A DNA stretch of 64,000 nt. Source: Methanoculleus sp. UBA430. GTDB lineage: Archaea > Halobacteriota > Methanomicrobia > Methanomicrobiales > Methanoculleaceae. The translations under genes were made by a program, and so were the position numbers. The notes under the pieces were generated by a model. That model saw only the letters and a program-made list of their open reading frames with translations, had not been told where the DNA came from and made no database searches. Shown here one piece after another: positions 41,961 to 51,666 of this stretch; position 1 is the first letter of the stretch, and each line of letters opens with the position of its first letter. Where the stretch lies: the NCBI RefSeq assembly GCF_002506585.1, contig NZ_DAXW01000009.1, forward strand, positions 480,422 to 544,421, written 5' to 3'.

Positions 41961-42115
41961 CTGAGATGACCGAGGGGAGAAGGGAGGATGCAAGCAACAA
42001 AGACCATTCAACGGACGACCGAGTCGAAACGGACTCCGGAAGTGAGACGGCATTAATTCTTTTCTGATTATACCCCCTCTCATCAGGATAGAGCAATTTA
42101 ACCAGAAGGTGCATG

Positions 42116-42161
42116 GCATATTATCGAATAATCAGACTGCATATTATCGAACAATCAGACT
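42116..42161. repeat. Two tandem 23-base repeats
   Basis: GCATATTATCGAATAATCAG plus ACT is followed by a second copy with one base changed (GAACAAT for GAATAAT). The first unit contains ATTAT-CGA-ATAAT, a small inverted repeat. Origin unknown. Confidence 0.8.
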
Positions 42162-42657
42162 GAGTTGTCCACTTTGCTGCCCGCAGCTACAGATACCATA
42201 TCTTTGTGAGGGGTTCCCCCAAGTGCGGAGATTCGGCAGTGTAGTAATTTAATGTGGCAGTGGTCATATTGGCGATGCAGAGCATCCGGTACCCGAGGAA
42301 CGGGTGGATAGCACCATCCAAACACTTGCATCAGGAGATTGTATCCGATCAGGTCGTTGTGGTTGTGAGGATGTATGAGACCTGCGCTCTGGATGATACT
42401 CGGGCTGCTGGGTCCATAAGAAGGGGACCAACGTATACCCATCCACGACGTCGGGCCCCTCTGACCTGACGAACTCCCGGAGCATCACTTCTCAAGCAGG
42501 ACTGATGTGGGTACTGTGAGATCATGAACCAATAGGGCAGTTGGTCACCTCAAAGTCGTCAATGCAACTGGTTTTCACGGCGTTGCCCTCCTGGTATCAG
42601 TTGGAGCGTACGATGCTCAGGCCATGTCCAAAAACCCGTAGCAAAGAATTCTGTCCG

Positions 42658-43188
42658 TCAGGCGCGTGACAGCCCTTCTCGATGAACTCGAGTGAGAAGC
42701 ACCGCTACAAGTAGGCAGACCGCGACGATGAGCACATTCGAATTCGCAACGCCGAACCAGTCCCAGTCTCCTGAAAATATAGGAAGCATGAGTTTCTCGC
42801 TTGAAAATGGCCAGAGATATGGATAACCCGGCGGGGAGTATACCAATACATCTTCAAGCAGATGGGACCCAAACCCAATTCCTGCAAAAGAGACTGCAAG
42901 GATAAATTTAACTCCTGTTCGTGATAGGATAAGCCCTGTTCCCACGGCAAAGAGAACGAGGCATCCAATTGTATGAAACGAGCCGTGGAATGGAAGAGGC
43001 AACACCAGAAGACCGGAAGCGAAGAGCTCAGGCACTACCCGATGCAGGAAATCGACCGTTATATCGATATCAGGCGCCATCGCGCCAACTACGATAATCC
43101 AGGAACGATCTCTTTCCTTTGTTTCTCGCGTTATCATGCCGGCCAGGACCGCGATACCTATTCCAAAAATAATGTGCTCAATGAACAT
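42658..43188 (-). CDS. DUF457-like membrane hydrolase
   Basis: A 176-residue membrane protein with several helices and the metal-dependent hydrolase pattern of the DUF457/YdjM family: EHIIFGIG near the start, GAMAPDIDITVDFLHR, FHGSFHTIG and FGSHLLEDVLVY. His and Asp residues in these motifs are the expected metal ligands. ATG 43188 with GGAGG five bases upstream is preferred to the longer frame from 43284. Its role is unknown, possibly envelope lipid handling. Confidence 0.8.
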   Translation of the reverse strand: MFIEHIIFGIGIAVLAGMITRETKERDRSWIIVVGAMAPDIDITVDFLHRVVPELFASGLLVLPLPFHGSFHTIGCLVLFAVGTGLILSRTGVKFILAVSFAGIGFGSHLLEDVLVYSPPGYPYLWPFSSEKLMLPIFSGDWDWFGVANSNVLIVAVCLLVAVLLTRVHREGLSRA

Positions 43189-43294
43189 TCGCCCCTCCGG
43201 AAGCCTAACCGACTTCCCAAGTGTATTTCCCAAGTTTAAAACATACCCCTCGCCCGGCACCACAAGTGGCAGAGGACATCTCAAAATCTCTCTG

Positions 43295-43450
43295 CCGGGA
43301 GGGGAGGGTCACCCCTCCCGATTCCCCAAGGCGCGATATCCTTGAGGGAAGCCGTATCTACGAATCTGATAGCCGGGTATGGCTTAACTCTCCGCAAACG
43401 TTCGTAAAGATACCCCGAACCATGTGGACTTTCAGTTGCTGAATACTTTT
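43295..43450 (-). repeat. Dispersed structured noncoding element, copy 2
   Basis: Partner of 7201-7350. The inner stem survives as GTATGG (43377-43382) with CCATGT (43420-43425), which still pairs in RNA through G-U wobbles. The outer stem is weaker. It lies 3' of the glycosyltransferase gene ending at 43532 and upstream of the DUF457 gene. Confidence 0.6.
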
Positions 43451-43531
43451 GAGATGACATCATAACCAAGAGGATTACTCCCTCAACGGCAAGCACGTTA
43501 GCGGGGTTTTACGAAAATTTTTCAACCCAAT

Positions 43532-44665
43532 TTACATCACTCTCAGCACTTCTTCCCAACGGGCAACTGTTGATTCAAAAGAGAAATTCTCCTCAACAAA
43601 CTGCTTTCCGCTCTTTGCGATCAGGTCCAGGTCCGGGGAATCCAGCGCCCGAATAACATTCTCTGCGATACACTCCGGGGAGTTGTTCTCCATGATAAAT
43701 CCGGTTATCCCATCCACAATAACGTCTGGTACCGCCCCAACCGCCGTCGCAAGCACCGGAGTTCCGCAGGCCATAGCCTCAAGCATGATGTTCGGGAGCC
43801 CTTCGGTGTAGGAGGGGAGGACGAGGAGGCGGAGCTGGTTCAGGTACCTGGGGAGATCGTCGCGGGAGACCCAGCCAGGGAGGTCGACGCGGGCGGCGAC
43901 CCCCCCTTCCCGCAGGGAGGCCGAAATCGCCTCCCGCAACTCCCCGTCCCCGCCGATAAGCACGCGAAGATCCTCCCGGTTGCCAAGGAGGAGGAGGAGG
44001 GCCAGGGCGAAGTTCCGGGCGCCTTTCTCCTCAGTCAGCCGGCCGATATAACCGAGGAGGGGAGGGCGGTCAGGCAAGGGCGTGGTGATGGTGAAGGTCG
44101 TGAAATCCAGGAAATGTTCATGGGCAATGAGGATTTTGTGGCGGTATTTCTCGAGGTTCCACTCGGAAATTAGCAGTGAACTATAGACAATAAGTTTATC
44201 GGCTAGGATGCGGTTAATCTCTGAAAATAGGCGGAATATCGCTATTATACCGCCATTTCCAGATTCCAACGATTTTAAGTCGGAACCTGCAAACAACAAT
44301 ATGGCCGGTTTTTGTGTGATTTTTGCAGATATTATTGGCAATACTAACGATTCTCCACCTATAAAGAACAACCAACTGTCGACATTTTTTGCCATTAGAT
44401 ACACGGACATAGAAATTCTTATTTGCGTAATGGCATATGATATGGCCCTACCGAATAGGCTTTGTTTCAATTGATGATATATATTTACTGACTGAATTCT
44501 GGTGTCTATGTTGGCAATTTTTGATCCGTCGTTTCCGGTTATAACATATAGCAGATTATCTGACTGTTTTAGTAGTATATTTATGAGATTCGACAATGGT
44601 TCGACTCCAGCTCGGGCTATTGGAAATGTTATTACTCCAATTCTTCTCTGTGTCACAATAATCAC
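43532..44665 (-). CDS. GT4-family glycosyltransferase
   Basis: A 377-residue enzyme with a GT-B C-terminal half: LGYIGRLTEEKGARNFALAL, then LPSYTEGLPNIMLEAMACGTPVLA, the E-x7-E-type donor-binding region, and AVPDVIVDGITGFI. The N-terminal half is AT-rich and divergent. GTG 44665 starts one base after the stop of the upstream glycosyltransferase, so translation is probably coupled. Donor and acceptor unknown; the site suggests a surface glycan. Confidence 0.88.
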   Translation of the reverse strand: MIIVTQRRIGVITFPIARAGVEPLSNLINILLKQSDNLLYVITGNDGSKIANIDTRIQSVNIYHQLKQSLFGRAISYAITQIRISMSVYLMAKNVDSWLFFIGGESLVLPIISAKITQKPAILLFAGSDLKSLESGNGGIIAIFRLFSEINRILADKLIVYSSLLISEWNLEKYRHKILIAHEHFLDFTTFTITTPLPDRPPLLGYIGRLTEEKGARNFALALLLLLGNREDLRVLIGGDGELREAISASLREGGVAARVDLPGWVSRDDLPRYLNQLRLLVLPSYTEGLPNIMLEAMACGTPVLATAVGAVPDVIVDGITGFIMENNSPECIAENVIRALDSPDLDLIAKSGKQFVEENFSFESTVARWEEVLRVM

Positions 44666-44666
44666 G

Positions 44667-45845
44667 TCAGATGAGATCTAAATAAACGCTCTCTGTTTTA
44701 TCTGAGACTGTCTCCCAAGAATACTCTTTCGAGAGTATTTCTCCAGTCTTGCCAAGTCTGTCACGAAGCGATTCTGAGTCGCACAGACACGAAATTTTCT
44801 CAGCGAGGTCATCAGGATCTCTGGGGATTGTCAACAGGCCATTTATACCATCTTTAACAACATCGGGAACTCCTCCCACACTCGAAGCTACCACAGGTAA
44901 ACCGCTAGCCATAGCCTCTAGATTTACAATCCCAAAACTTTCTGTTAACGATGGCAGAACAAACAGATCTGAAGCCTTATAGTAAAGAGCCTTGGATTTG
45001 CTGGTAACGAATCCCAGGAATTTTACATTGTTCTGCAGGTTTAACTCTTCCGTCAACCGTTTCAAATCTTCTTCGATGATACCTTTTCCTCCGATGAGCA
45101 ACAATGTGTTCGGATGCTGTTTCACAACGTGAGCCATCGCCGTTATTAATACGTTAGGCCCCTTGTGCGGGTGTAGCGACCCCATATAAAGCAATATCTT
45201 CTTTTCCATGGGTAAATTCAAGATGTCCCTACATTCACCTTTAGATTGAGGAATCTGAAATTCCTGTAGATTTAAGCCATTGGGTATGATTACTATTTTA
45301 TCTCGATACTTTTTCAAATTCTCCGATACATCTACAAATGATTTTGAAGGTGCGATATTTATGTCGCTCTTGGAGAGAAGCCAATCACAGATTAGATTGT
45401 TGTATAAGAACACCCCTGCTCTACGACGAAATGTACCAAAGCCTCCAATCCACTCTGCGTGATGCGTAATTACAAACGGGATGTTCTTCCTTTTGGCGTA
45501 TATGGCACCTCCTAGCGGGGCGGGGAGGCCACCAGCGTGCGAATGTACAATATCGAGATCGACGCTTGAGAAAAACGGTCTAATTAAATGCTTTAAAGCA
45601 ATGGAGCCCTGGCCAACCGTAAAATTGGACTTGTACCGTATTACCGATATATTACCATATCTAGATAGGGAGCCATCCTCATTTTGTGCCGTAGTAAACA
45701 CATAGACTTCATGGCCCCGTTTCGCCATTTGAACTGCAAGGTTATATGCGACTATTCCAGCCCCTCCTGGAGAGGACTGCTTAAGAATCTTCCCTGTAAT
45801 TGGGTTTTGATATGGAAACATGTCTATGAAATATCCAATCCTCAT
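44667..45845 (-). CDS. GT4-family glycosyltransferase
   Basis: A 392-residue enzyme. The N-terminus (MRIGYFIDMFPYQ) and GGAGIVAYNLAVQMAKRGHEVYV fit GT4. The C-terminal half has YMGSLHPHKGPNVLI and LPSLTESFGIVNLEAMASGLPVVA. ATG 45845 follows GGTGAG. The gene is lower in GC than the rest of the window, as is the following gene, suggesting recruitment from elsewhere. It probably adds a sugar to a lipid-linked oligosaccharide. Confidence 0.9.
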   Translation of the reverse strand: MRIGYFIDMFPYQNPITGKILKQSSPGGAGIVAYNLAVQMAKRGHEVYVFTTAQNEDGSLSRYGNISVIRYKSNFTVGQGSIALKHLIRPFFSSVDLDIVHSHAGGLPAPLGGAIYAKRKNIPFVITHHAEWIGGFGTFRRRAGVFLYNNLICDWLLSKSDINIAPSKSFVDVSENLKKYRDKIVIIPNGLNLQEFQIPQSKGECRDILNLPMEKKILLYMGSLHPHKGPNVLITAMAHVVKQHPNTLLLIGGKGIIEEDLKRLTEELNLQNNVKFLGFVTSKSKALYYKASDLFVLPSLTESFGIVNLEAMASGLPVVASSVGGVPDVVKDGINGLLTIPRDPDDLAEKISCLCDSESLRDRLGKTGEILSKEYSWETVSDKTESVYLDLI

Positions 45846-45902
45846 AGTCCGCTCACCGGGTAGATCCACACATTCGCACTCTGATTTCCTCCCATGAAAA
45901 TA

Positions 45903-46349
45903 TCAGACATTTAACGCAAACATAAACAATAACCGAACTTGATTCATTGGTCTAAAACTTTCCACTGGTTCGCATGAACCAGTACCGCGCAGGATTTTAA
46001 GAGTGATCTCTGGTGCACATCTCTCGCCAATGACCGCAGGGTCATGGAGTTTAATAACCATAGGTTCGCACAAATCCTCAGCAACCCGTTTATTTAGCGA
46101 AATCAGAATACATTTCTTAGTTCTATTTATGATTCTTTTGGGCAGAGATCTTGATACCGACTTTTTTAAGACGTATTTCCCGGTCATATCATTGGTTTTG
46201 AAAGGATCCTCATGCGTCCATCCTGCTCCCTGCTTTGTCACCGACAGTTCCAAGACATGTCCCATCGGGCAACTGGCGGAATAGCCGGGAACTTGCAGAC
46301 CATATCCCGTGGTAAGTCCCGACCTGATCTCAGGCACAGCCGCAATCAT
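45903..46349 (-). CDS. Hypothetical protein coupled to the upstream GT2 gene
   Basis: A 148-residue frame whose ATG overlaps the stop of the GT2 gene (ATGA), an arrangement often seen for real partner genes. I see no known motif, no signal peptide and no membrane segment. It may also be a chance frame, since it contains few family-like patterns. The next gene (45845) is 57 bases downstream. Confidence 0.35.
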   Translation of the reverse strand: MIAAVPEIRSGLTTGYGLQVPGYSASCPMGHVLELSVTKQGAGWTHEDPFKTNDMTGKYVLKKSVSRSLPKRIINRTKKCILISLNKRVAEDLCEPMVIKLHDPAVIGERCAPEITLKILRGTGSCEPVESFRPMNQVRLLFMFALNV

Positions 46350-47416
46350 GGTGAACCCCTCCCGGCTGCCGCAGAACTCTTCGTAATCATCACCAACGAG
46401 TTCAAAATCAACCCCGACGTCACGAGCAGCAGCCCGAGGATCAGCGCCGCAAACCCCCCGGTGAAGACGATATAGTGGAACTGCCCGATCCGGTAGTACT
46501 CCGAGAAGGTGTAGAACTCCGCCCCGATCCCGAACAGCGTGACGAAGAGCCCCGAGATCCCGAAGGAGAGGAGGGGCCGCTTGTACCCGATCAGCCCCAC
46601 GATCCGGGCGAGCACCCCAAAGCCGTGGGAGACCGGGTTCTTCTTGTGTTTGTGGGGGACGTCGTAGGTGACCGAGATCGGGACCTCGGTCATCTTCAGG
46701 CCGAGAGGGGCGAAGTGGGCGATCATGTCTGACTCGATGTTGTAGCCCTCCGACACGAAGGTCAGGTTCTCAAGGGCCCTCCGGGAGAGAGCCCGGAAGC
46801 CCGACTGGGAGTCGGTGGTCGCGAAGGTCCCGCCGTCCACCGAGAGGTTCGTGAACCCGTTGAGAACCTTCTGCCCGGCGATGCGGTACTTCGGGATCTC
46901 GGCCTGGATCTCAAGGAACCGGGAACCAATGACCAGGTCGGCCTCGCCCGCGAGGACCGGGGCCGCCACCGCCGGGATCTGGGCAGGGTTGTGCTGGCCA
47001 TCACCGTCGAGCATCACGACAGCCTCGTAGCTGAGGGCCCGGGCCCAGGCGAACCCGGCCATCATCGCCTTCGCCTTCCCCCCGTTCTCCGGCATCTCGA
47101 TGACGTCGGCACCGGCGAGCCGGGCGATATCAGCGGTCCGGTCAGCCGAGCCGTCGTCGACGACGATGACGTGGTCGGCGTGCTGCCGTGCCTGGAGGAC
47201 GACCGATCCGATCACCAGGCCCTCGTTGTAGGCCGGGATGACCGCGGCGATGTGATCCCCATGGTAGCGGGATTTCGCTGCCACATGACTGGCTGCCTGA
47301 ACTCGATCTTCAGCCAGTTGCGACAGGGCCACACTCTCCGCGCTGGATAACTGCCACTCAAACTGCAGAAAAAACTCCTCCACACGCTGCTCTTCCTCTG
47401 GTCTGTCACTGCCCAA
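46346..47416 (-). CDS. GT2-family glycosyltransferase with C-terminal membrane helices
   Basis: A 356-residue DPM1/GtrB-like enzyme that would transfer a sugar to a polyprenyl carrier. Visible are AAVIPAYNEGLVIG, VVDDGSADRT and the metal-binding MLDGDGQHNPAQ, then two C-terminal membrane segments (about 275-345). The N-terminal 55 residues are not typical and the start (TTG at 47416) is uncertain; an internal GTG may be used. A TATA-like block lies at 47512-47523. Confidence 0.88.
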   Translation of the reverse strand: MGSDRPEEEQRVEEFFLQFEWQLSSAESVALSQLAEDRVQAASHVAAKSRYHGDHIAAVIPAYNEGLVIGSVVLQARQHADHVIVVDDGSADRTADIARLAGADVIEMPENGGKAKAMMAGFAWARALSYEAVVMLDGDGQHNPAQIPAVAAPVLAGEADLVIGSRFLEIQAEIPKYRIAGQKVLNGFTNLSVDGGTFATTDSQSGFRALSRRALENLTFVSEGYNIESDMIAHFAPLGLKMTEVPISVTYDVPHKHKKNPVSHGFGVLARIVGLIGYKRPLLSFGISGLFVTLFGIGAEFYTFSEYYRIGQFHYIVFTGGFAALILGLLLVTSGLILNSLVMITKSSAAAGRGSP

Positions 47417-47511
47417 TGGATTGAAGAAAGTGACGGCCCCATTTCTTGATAGAAACGAGCGAAGAGGGATGGAAATCTCCTGGCAGTTGACCAGCGACTA
47501 CACTATTGTTC

Positions 47512-47523
47512 AGTATATAAATA
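47512..47523 (-). promoter_or_regulatory. TATA-like box of the GT2 gene
   Basis: The plus strand reads GTATATAAATAA here, an AT-rich box on the minus strand about 100 bases before the start. The rest of 47417-48300 holds only a TnpB relic. Confidence 0.45.
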
Positions 47524-47952
47524 ACTTTCTGTCAATCAGATCAAGAGACTACTGAGACAATCAACGAGGGAAAACATGGGTTTTCACCCGGAAGTTATTC
47601 AATCCAGAGTATCGAAAGCACTTTCGGCCTCGGATCCCGGGCAGATTTTAGGTGACCGGCAGATCCCTGCACTATACAACACCTTCGTTCCACGGAGCAA
47701 CCATTTAGAAGATATTTGACAGTGTGCCCTTGTCTCAGTGGGATTGCATCAACCCCCGGCAGGCAGGATAACCGGGAAAATAAAGGCTTGTGCAACCGGC
47801 TTGGAGATTTCCGTTAATAATCGAGCGATTTTCCATGTTGGGCCAGAGTCTACTGGTTCCTAGAAGGTGGTGTATGCCAGTCGTAACGGTATCTGCCCTG
47901 CTCCAAGGGGGCAGTCGGAGTAGTTGCAGGAATGCTAGCTGCTACCAGTCAA

Positions 47953-48273
47953 CTACCCACCCCTAAAGGGGTGGGCTTCCTGCCTGTTTGGTCGTGAAAC
48001 ATCGACAACCGTCGTCGCCGGGGTGACACTCGTGCTGGCACACCGCAACCGGATAACCACAAGGCGCGAGAAGACTTTGGGGCAGTCGGCCCGGGTGTGG
48101 ATCGTTTCTTCAAGACAGACAGGACATGTCTGACGATCACAATCCGTCTCAGATTTCCGGTCATAAAGACAGGGAAACTCAGGATCCAAAAGGGTGTCGC
48201 CATACACTATCAGTTGGGGATATACTTCAGGGGCGCAGGTATTAATAGTCAAACGGTATCTACCACACTCCAA
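47953..48273 (-). pseudogene. Decayed TnpB C-terminal relic
   Basis: The minus frame ends SRPNRQEAHPFRGG and its stop, comparable to QEAPPERRGVV at the end of the intact tnpB (35405). Its end coincides with the hairpin at 47956. Cysteines occur as CPVCLEE and in a single CP further on, but RuvC motifs are absent. It is at most a remnant. Confidence 0.45.
47956..47975 (-). repeat. IS605-type end hairpin
   Basis: CCCACCCC (47956-47963), TAAA loop, GGGGTGGG (47968-47975), flanked by AACTAC and CTTCCTG exactly as at 35440. Confidence 0.65.
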
Positions 48274-48300
48274 AGCGTGTAGGGAGTTGGAGGGGGAGGA

Positions 48301-49473
48301 TTGAGTCGGGGAACCGTCTTTGTAACCGACGCACAGATGCGGAGTTCTCTTGCGGTAATTAGGTCGCTTGGGAAACAGGGATTGGATGTAACTGCAGGCG
48401 AGGAGACGAGATATGCAACAGGTGCTTTTTCGCGATACTGTAACCGGAGGCTGGTATATCCCTCACCGAAGAGAAAGGAGGAGCAATTCATAGAGTATCT
48501 CCTTGAAACCCTGAGATCAACGGAGACCGATGCGATATTTCCGGTTGCCGACGCCTGTTTAAAACCCATTATCGATCACGAAGAGGAGATCTCCCGGTAC
48601 ACCCAGATCGCCCTGCCACCCCGTGACATCTTCATGAAGGGCTACGATAAAGGAGTGACCCTCCGTATCGCCCTCGACAACGGCATTCCATGTCCGCGAA
48701 CATTCTTCCCGGAGAATCCGGACGACGCAGCCAGGATCGCCGGGGAGATCGACTACCCGGTCGTCGTAAAACCCCGGGTGAGTTCAGGTAGACGGGGAGT
48801 AAGGGTCTGCAGAGATCCGGAAACTCTAATCCAAGCGTATGCGGCCTCAGCATCAGAGTTTGGCCCGGTGGTAATCCAGGAATTCATACCCTATGGTGGG
48901 GAGCTTGGGGTCTACACCCTCCTCAATGAGAGATCTGAACTACGTGCAGTGACCGTCCAGAGACGGATCCGTTCCTACCCGATCTCCGGTGGGGCAAGCA
49001 CCCTCCGGGAGACCATTAAGGACGAACGCTCCCAGGCAGCTACGGAGATCGCCCTCCATCTCCTGAAGGCAATGCGATGGTCCGGGGTTGCAATGGTGGA
49101 GTTCCGGATCGATGCCCGCGACGGAAGCCTCAAACTCATGGAGGTGAACCCCCGCTTCTGGGGCTCGCTGCACCTCTCGATCCTGAGTGGTGTGGACTTC
49201 CCCTACCTCCTCTACCAGATGCTCAGGGATGGAGATGTCGAACCGGTTCCAGATTATCAGGAGGGAGTGGAGTGTCGCTGGCTCCTTCCTGGGGATATTC
49301 TCTGGTACCTTAGCGCCCCAAAGACTTGGCAGAACCTCAAAGAATTTCTCAGGTTTAACACGCCGGATGATATTCTTTCGCTTCACGATCCTGGGCCTAC
49401 ACTGGGTTTCGTACTTGCCACAGCACGCTACGCACTTGACTCTGAGATGTGGAGATTTGTCCTGAGACGATAA
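48301..49473 (+). CDS. ATP-grasp carboxylate-amine ligase
   Basis: A 390-residue ATP-grasp enzyme. The B domain shows DYPVVVKPRVSSGRRGV, and the metal site is MEVNPRFWGSLHL near residue 280. GGGGGAGG stands one base before TTG 48301, which decides the start. It forms an amide- or peptide-like bond on an unknown acceptor, perhaps modifying a sugar. The deacetylase follows one base later, so the two are an operon. Confidence 0.82.
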   Translation: MSRGTVFVTDAQMRSSLAVIRSLGKQGLDVTAGEETRYATGAFSRYCNRRLVYPSPKRKEEQFIEYLLETLRSTETDAIFPVADACLKPIIDHEEEISRYTQIALPPRDIFMKGYDKGVTLRIALDNGIPCPRTFFPENPDDAARIAGEIDYPVVVKPRVSSGRRGVRVCRDPETLIQAYAASASEFGPVVIQEFIPYGGELGVYTLLNERSELRAVTVQRRIRSYPISGGASTLRETIKDERSQAATEIALHLLKAMRWSGVAMVEFRIDARDGSLKLMEVNPRFWGSLHLSILSGVDFPYLLYQMLRDGDVEPVPDYQEGVECRWLLPGDILWYLSAPKTWQNLKEFLRFNTPDDILSLHDPGPTLGFVLATARYALDSEMWRFVLRR

Positions 49474-49474
49474 C

Positions 49475-50353
49475 ATGTGGATCAACGCACTCAGTATCGA
49501 CCTTGAGTTCTGGTGGTGCAACGAGTTCCTGACAGAGTATCTGCCCTCGGATCGAGAGGATATGTTCAAGGAATCGTTGCGACCGATCTTTGCACTACTC
49601 GGCGCATTCAACGTTAAGGCGACGTTCTTTGTCCTTGGCGCCGTCGCAGAGAAATATCCTGAGGTCGTCCACGAGGTCTACCAGAGCGGTCACGAAATTG
49701 CGTGTCACGCCTACTCCCATAAACCGCTCTACTCGATGGACCAGAGGGAATTTGAGGGAGAACTCAAAAAATCCCTTGAACTGCTCGCCGACTACAACCC
49801 AATCGGATTCCGGGCGCCATCGTTCTCCCTGAACAACAGGACAAAGTGGGCGCTCGAGACGCTAGAGAAGTACGACTTCCAGTATGACTCGAGCATCTTC
49901 CCGGTGAGGACGCAACTCTACGGTGTGCCAGACGCACCTATTGGTATTTACCGGCCTTCCAGGGATGATATCACCGTCCACGATCCTGAAGGCTCGATCA
50001 TCGAGTTTCCTCTCTCCATAGTCAAACTCGGCATAAACATCCCGATATCCGGGGGATTTTATCTCCGTGCCCTTCCAAAAGAGTTCCTCTCCTGGGGTGT
50101 CAGCAGGGTAGCCTCGAAGAGACCGGCAAACATCTATTTTCATCCCCATGACCTCTATCCGGGCCCTCCTCCGCTTGAAGTGCCATTTGTATCCCGTTTC
50201 ATTACCTACCACGGTGTCCATACAGCACTTGGTAAACTCATCGTGCTCATGATGAAGTTCACATTCATGCCTATAGGAACGCTTCTCGATGAACTCTCAC
50301 TGCTGTCCCAGGATGCACGAGTCCCGGCGCCGCCTGCCATCGCCCGTAGGTAA
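49475..50353 (+). CDS. Polysaccharide deacetylase (NodB-type)
   Basis: A 292-residue deacetylase of sugars or polysaccharides. The catalytic Asp lies in SIDLEFWW, and the metal histidines in GHEIACHAYSHKPL (HxxxH). RAPSFSLNN and FHPHDLYPG follow. It has no signal peptide, so it may act on precursors in the cytoplasm. It begins one base after the ATP-grasp gene. Confidence 0.88.
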   Translation: MWINALSIDLEFWWCNEFLTEYLPSDREDMFKESLRPIFALLGAFNVKATFFVLGAVAEKYPEVVHEVYQSGHEIACHAYSHKPLYSMDQREFEGELKKSLELLADYNPIGFRAPSFSLNNRTKWALETLEKYDFQYDSSIFPVRTQLYGVPDAPIGIYRPSRDDITVHDPEGSIIEFPLSIVKLGINIPISGGFYLRALPKEFLSWGVSRVASKRPANIYFHPHDLYPGPPPLEVPFVSRFITYHGVHTALGKLIVLMMKFTFMPIGTLLDELSLLSQDARVPAPPAIARR

Positions 50354-50602
50354 TATGGACAAGGATGAACTGACTTTCTCGCTGCTCCCCAAATCCCCGA
50401 TACGGATTCAGCTCCCCGATGACACCAGTCATCGGCATCTGACTCGCTTAAGAGAGCAAATCCACGAAACTGGTAGTCACGGTGAGGTACTGCAACATCC
50501 GATTCAGGTTATTCTGCAATCGCAGTCCTGGAACCAGGGTGGTTGCGACACCAGCCGCAACCGGGGATACCCCCCGATGAGATCCTGGATACATGGATAC
50601 GC
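50354..50602 (+). other. Spacer with small hairpin
   Basis: Holds GGTTGCG (about 50539-50545) that pairs with CGCAACC (about 50553-50560). It may be a terminator of the deacetylase operon. No gene is seen. Confidence 0.3.
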
Positions 50603-50609
50603 ATATATA
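50603..50609 (+). promoter_or_regulatory. TATA box of the dehydratase operon
   Basis: ATATATA lies about 70 bases before the start of the gene at 50676. This would start the run of genes to 56802. Confidence 0.45.
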
Positions 50610-50675
50610 CCACGCTGCGCATCCAGGGTTTGCTTACTGCTTTACGCGCATCAAGAGGGAAAGGAGTCATTTGTG

Positions 50676-51665
50676 ATGGATTGGGCTGAAAAAAGAGTAT
50701 TGGTGACCGGGGCCGGGGGTTTCATCGGTAGCCACCTGACAGAACATCTGGCCGACCGTGGAGCAGATGTGCGGGCGTTTGTCCGCTACAACTCAAGGAA
50801 CGACCTGGGCCTCCTGCGGCTGCTCCCTGAAGAGAGGCTAGACCAGGTACGTATCCTCATGGGCGACCTGCGGGATGCAGACGCCCTTCGCACCGCTGTC
50901 CATGACGTTGATATCGTCTTTCATCTGGGGTCGCTCATCGCCATTCCCTACTCCTACATCCACCCGCGGGAGACGGTGGAGACGAACCTGCTCGGCGCAC
51001 TCAACGTCTTTGAGGCAGCCCGGGATTCTGGTGTCGAGAAGATTGTCCACACCTCGACGAGTGAGGTCTATGGGACTGCACGCTATGTTCCGATCGACGA
51101 GGACCACCCGCTCCAGGGACAGTCCCCCTACTCTGCAAGTAAGATCGGGGCCGACAAGGTGGCCGAGAGTTTCTACCGGGCCTTCGACGTCCCCATCGCC
51201 ACGATACGACCATTTAACACTTACGGCCCGCGGCAGTCTGCACGGGCTGTGATTCCGACCATTATCGCACAAGCACTGGTGCAGGAGGAGGTAGCACTTG
51301 GTGCAACGTATCCGACGCGGGATTATACCTACGTCGACGATCTGGTGCGTGCGTTTGTTCTCATCGCCGAATCTCCAAGAACGGTAGGGGAGGTAATAAA
51401 TATCGGATCAAACTATGAGGTCTCGATCGGGGCCATTGCTGAGAAGGTTGCATCGCTTATAGGAAAAGAGATCGAGATCGTCGTCGAGAGTGCTCGCCTG
51501 CGACCGAAGAAGAGTGAGGTAGAGCGGTTGTGGTGCGACAACACCAGGGCACGGAGCCTCGTGGGTTGGTCTCCTTCTGTGCCCCTGGAGGAAGGACTTG
51601 TGCGAACAATTGCGTGGTTTCGGGAACATCTGGACCTTTATCGGTCCAATCACTACGTGACCTGA
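50676..51665 (+). CDS. NAD-dependent nucleotide-sugar 4,6-dehydratase (LegB-like)
   Basis: A 329-residue SDR with LVTGAGGFIGSH, HTSTSEVYGTA and SPYSASKIGADK (YxxxK). The sequence is close in style to LegB-type dehydratases that make 4-keto-6-deoxy amino sugars. ATG 50676 with GGAG upstream is chosen over the longer frame from 50289, which overlaps the deacetylase. The product would be aminated by the downstream DegT enzymes. LegB assignment is by pattern only. Confidence 0.82.
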   Translation: MDWAEKRVLVTGAGGFIGSHLTEHLADRGADVRAFVRYNSRNDLGLLRLLPEERLDQVRILMGDLRDADALRTAVHDVDIVFHLGSLIAIPYSYIHPRETVETNLLGALNVFEAARDSGVEKIVHTSTSEVYGTARYVPIDEDHPLQGQSPYSASKIGADKVAESFYRAFDVPIATIRPFNTYGPRQSARAVIPTIIAQALVQEEVALGATYPTRDYTYVDDLVRAFVLIAESPRTVGEVINIGSNYEVSIGAIAEKVASLIGKEIEIVVESARLRPKKSEVERLWCDNTRARSLVGWSPSVPLEEGLVRTIAWFREHLDLYRSNHYVT

Positions 51666-51666
51666 T

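Larger units (their letters stand above)
41207..42657. other. Gene-poor, decayed region
   Basis: About 1.45 kb without a recognisable intact gene. It contains the two IS605-like hairpins, a tnpB-tail relic (41706-41960) and a short tandem repeat (42116-42161). Other open frames are short and unconvincing. Confidence 0.5.

Noticed and set aside
50289..50675. N-terminal extension of the dehydratase
   Set aside because: It overlaps the deacetylase end and lacks similarity to SDR proteins; ATG 50676 has a ribosome site and starts right before the Rossmann motif.
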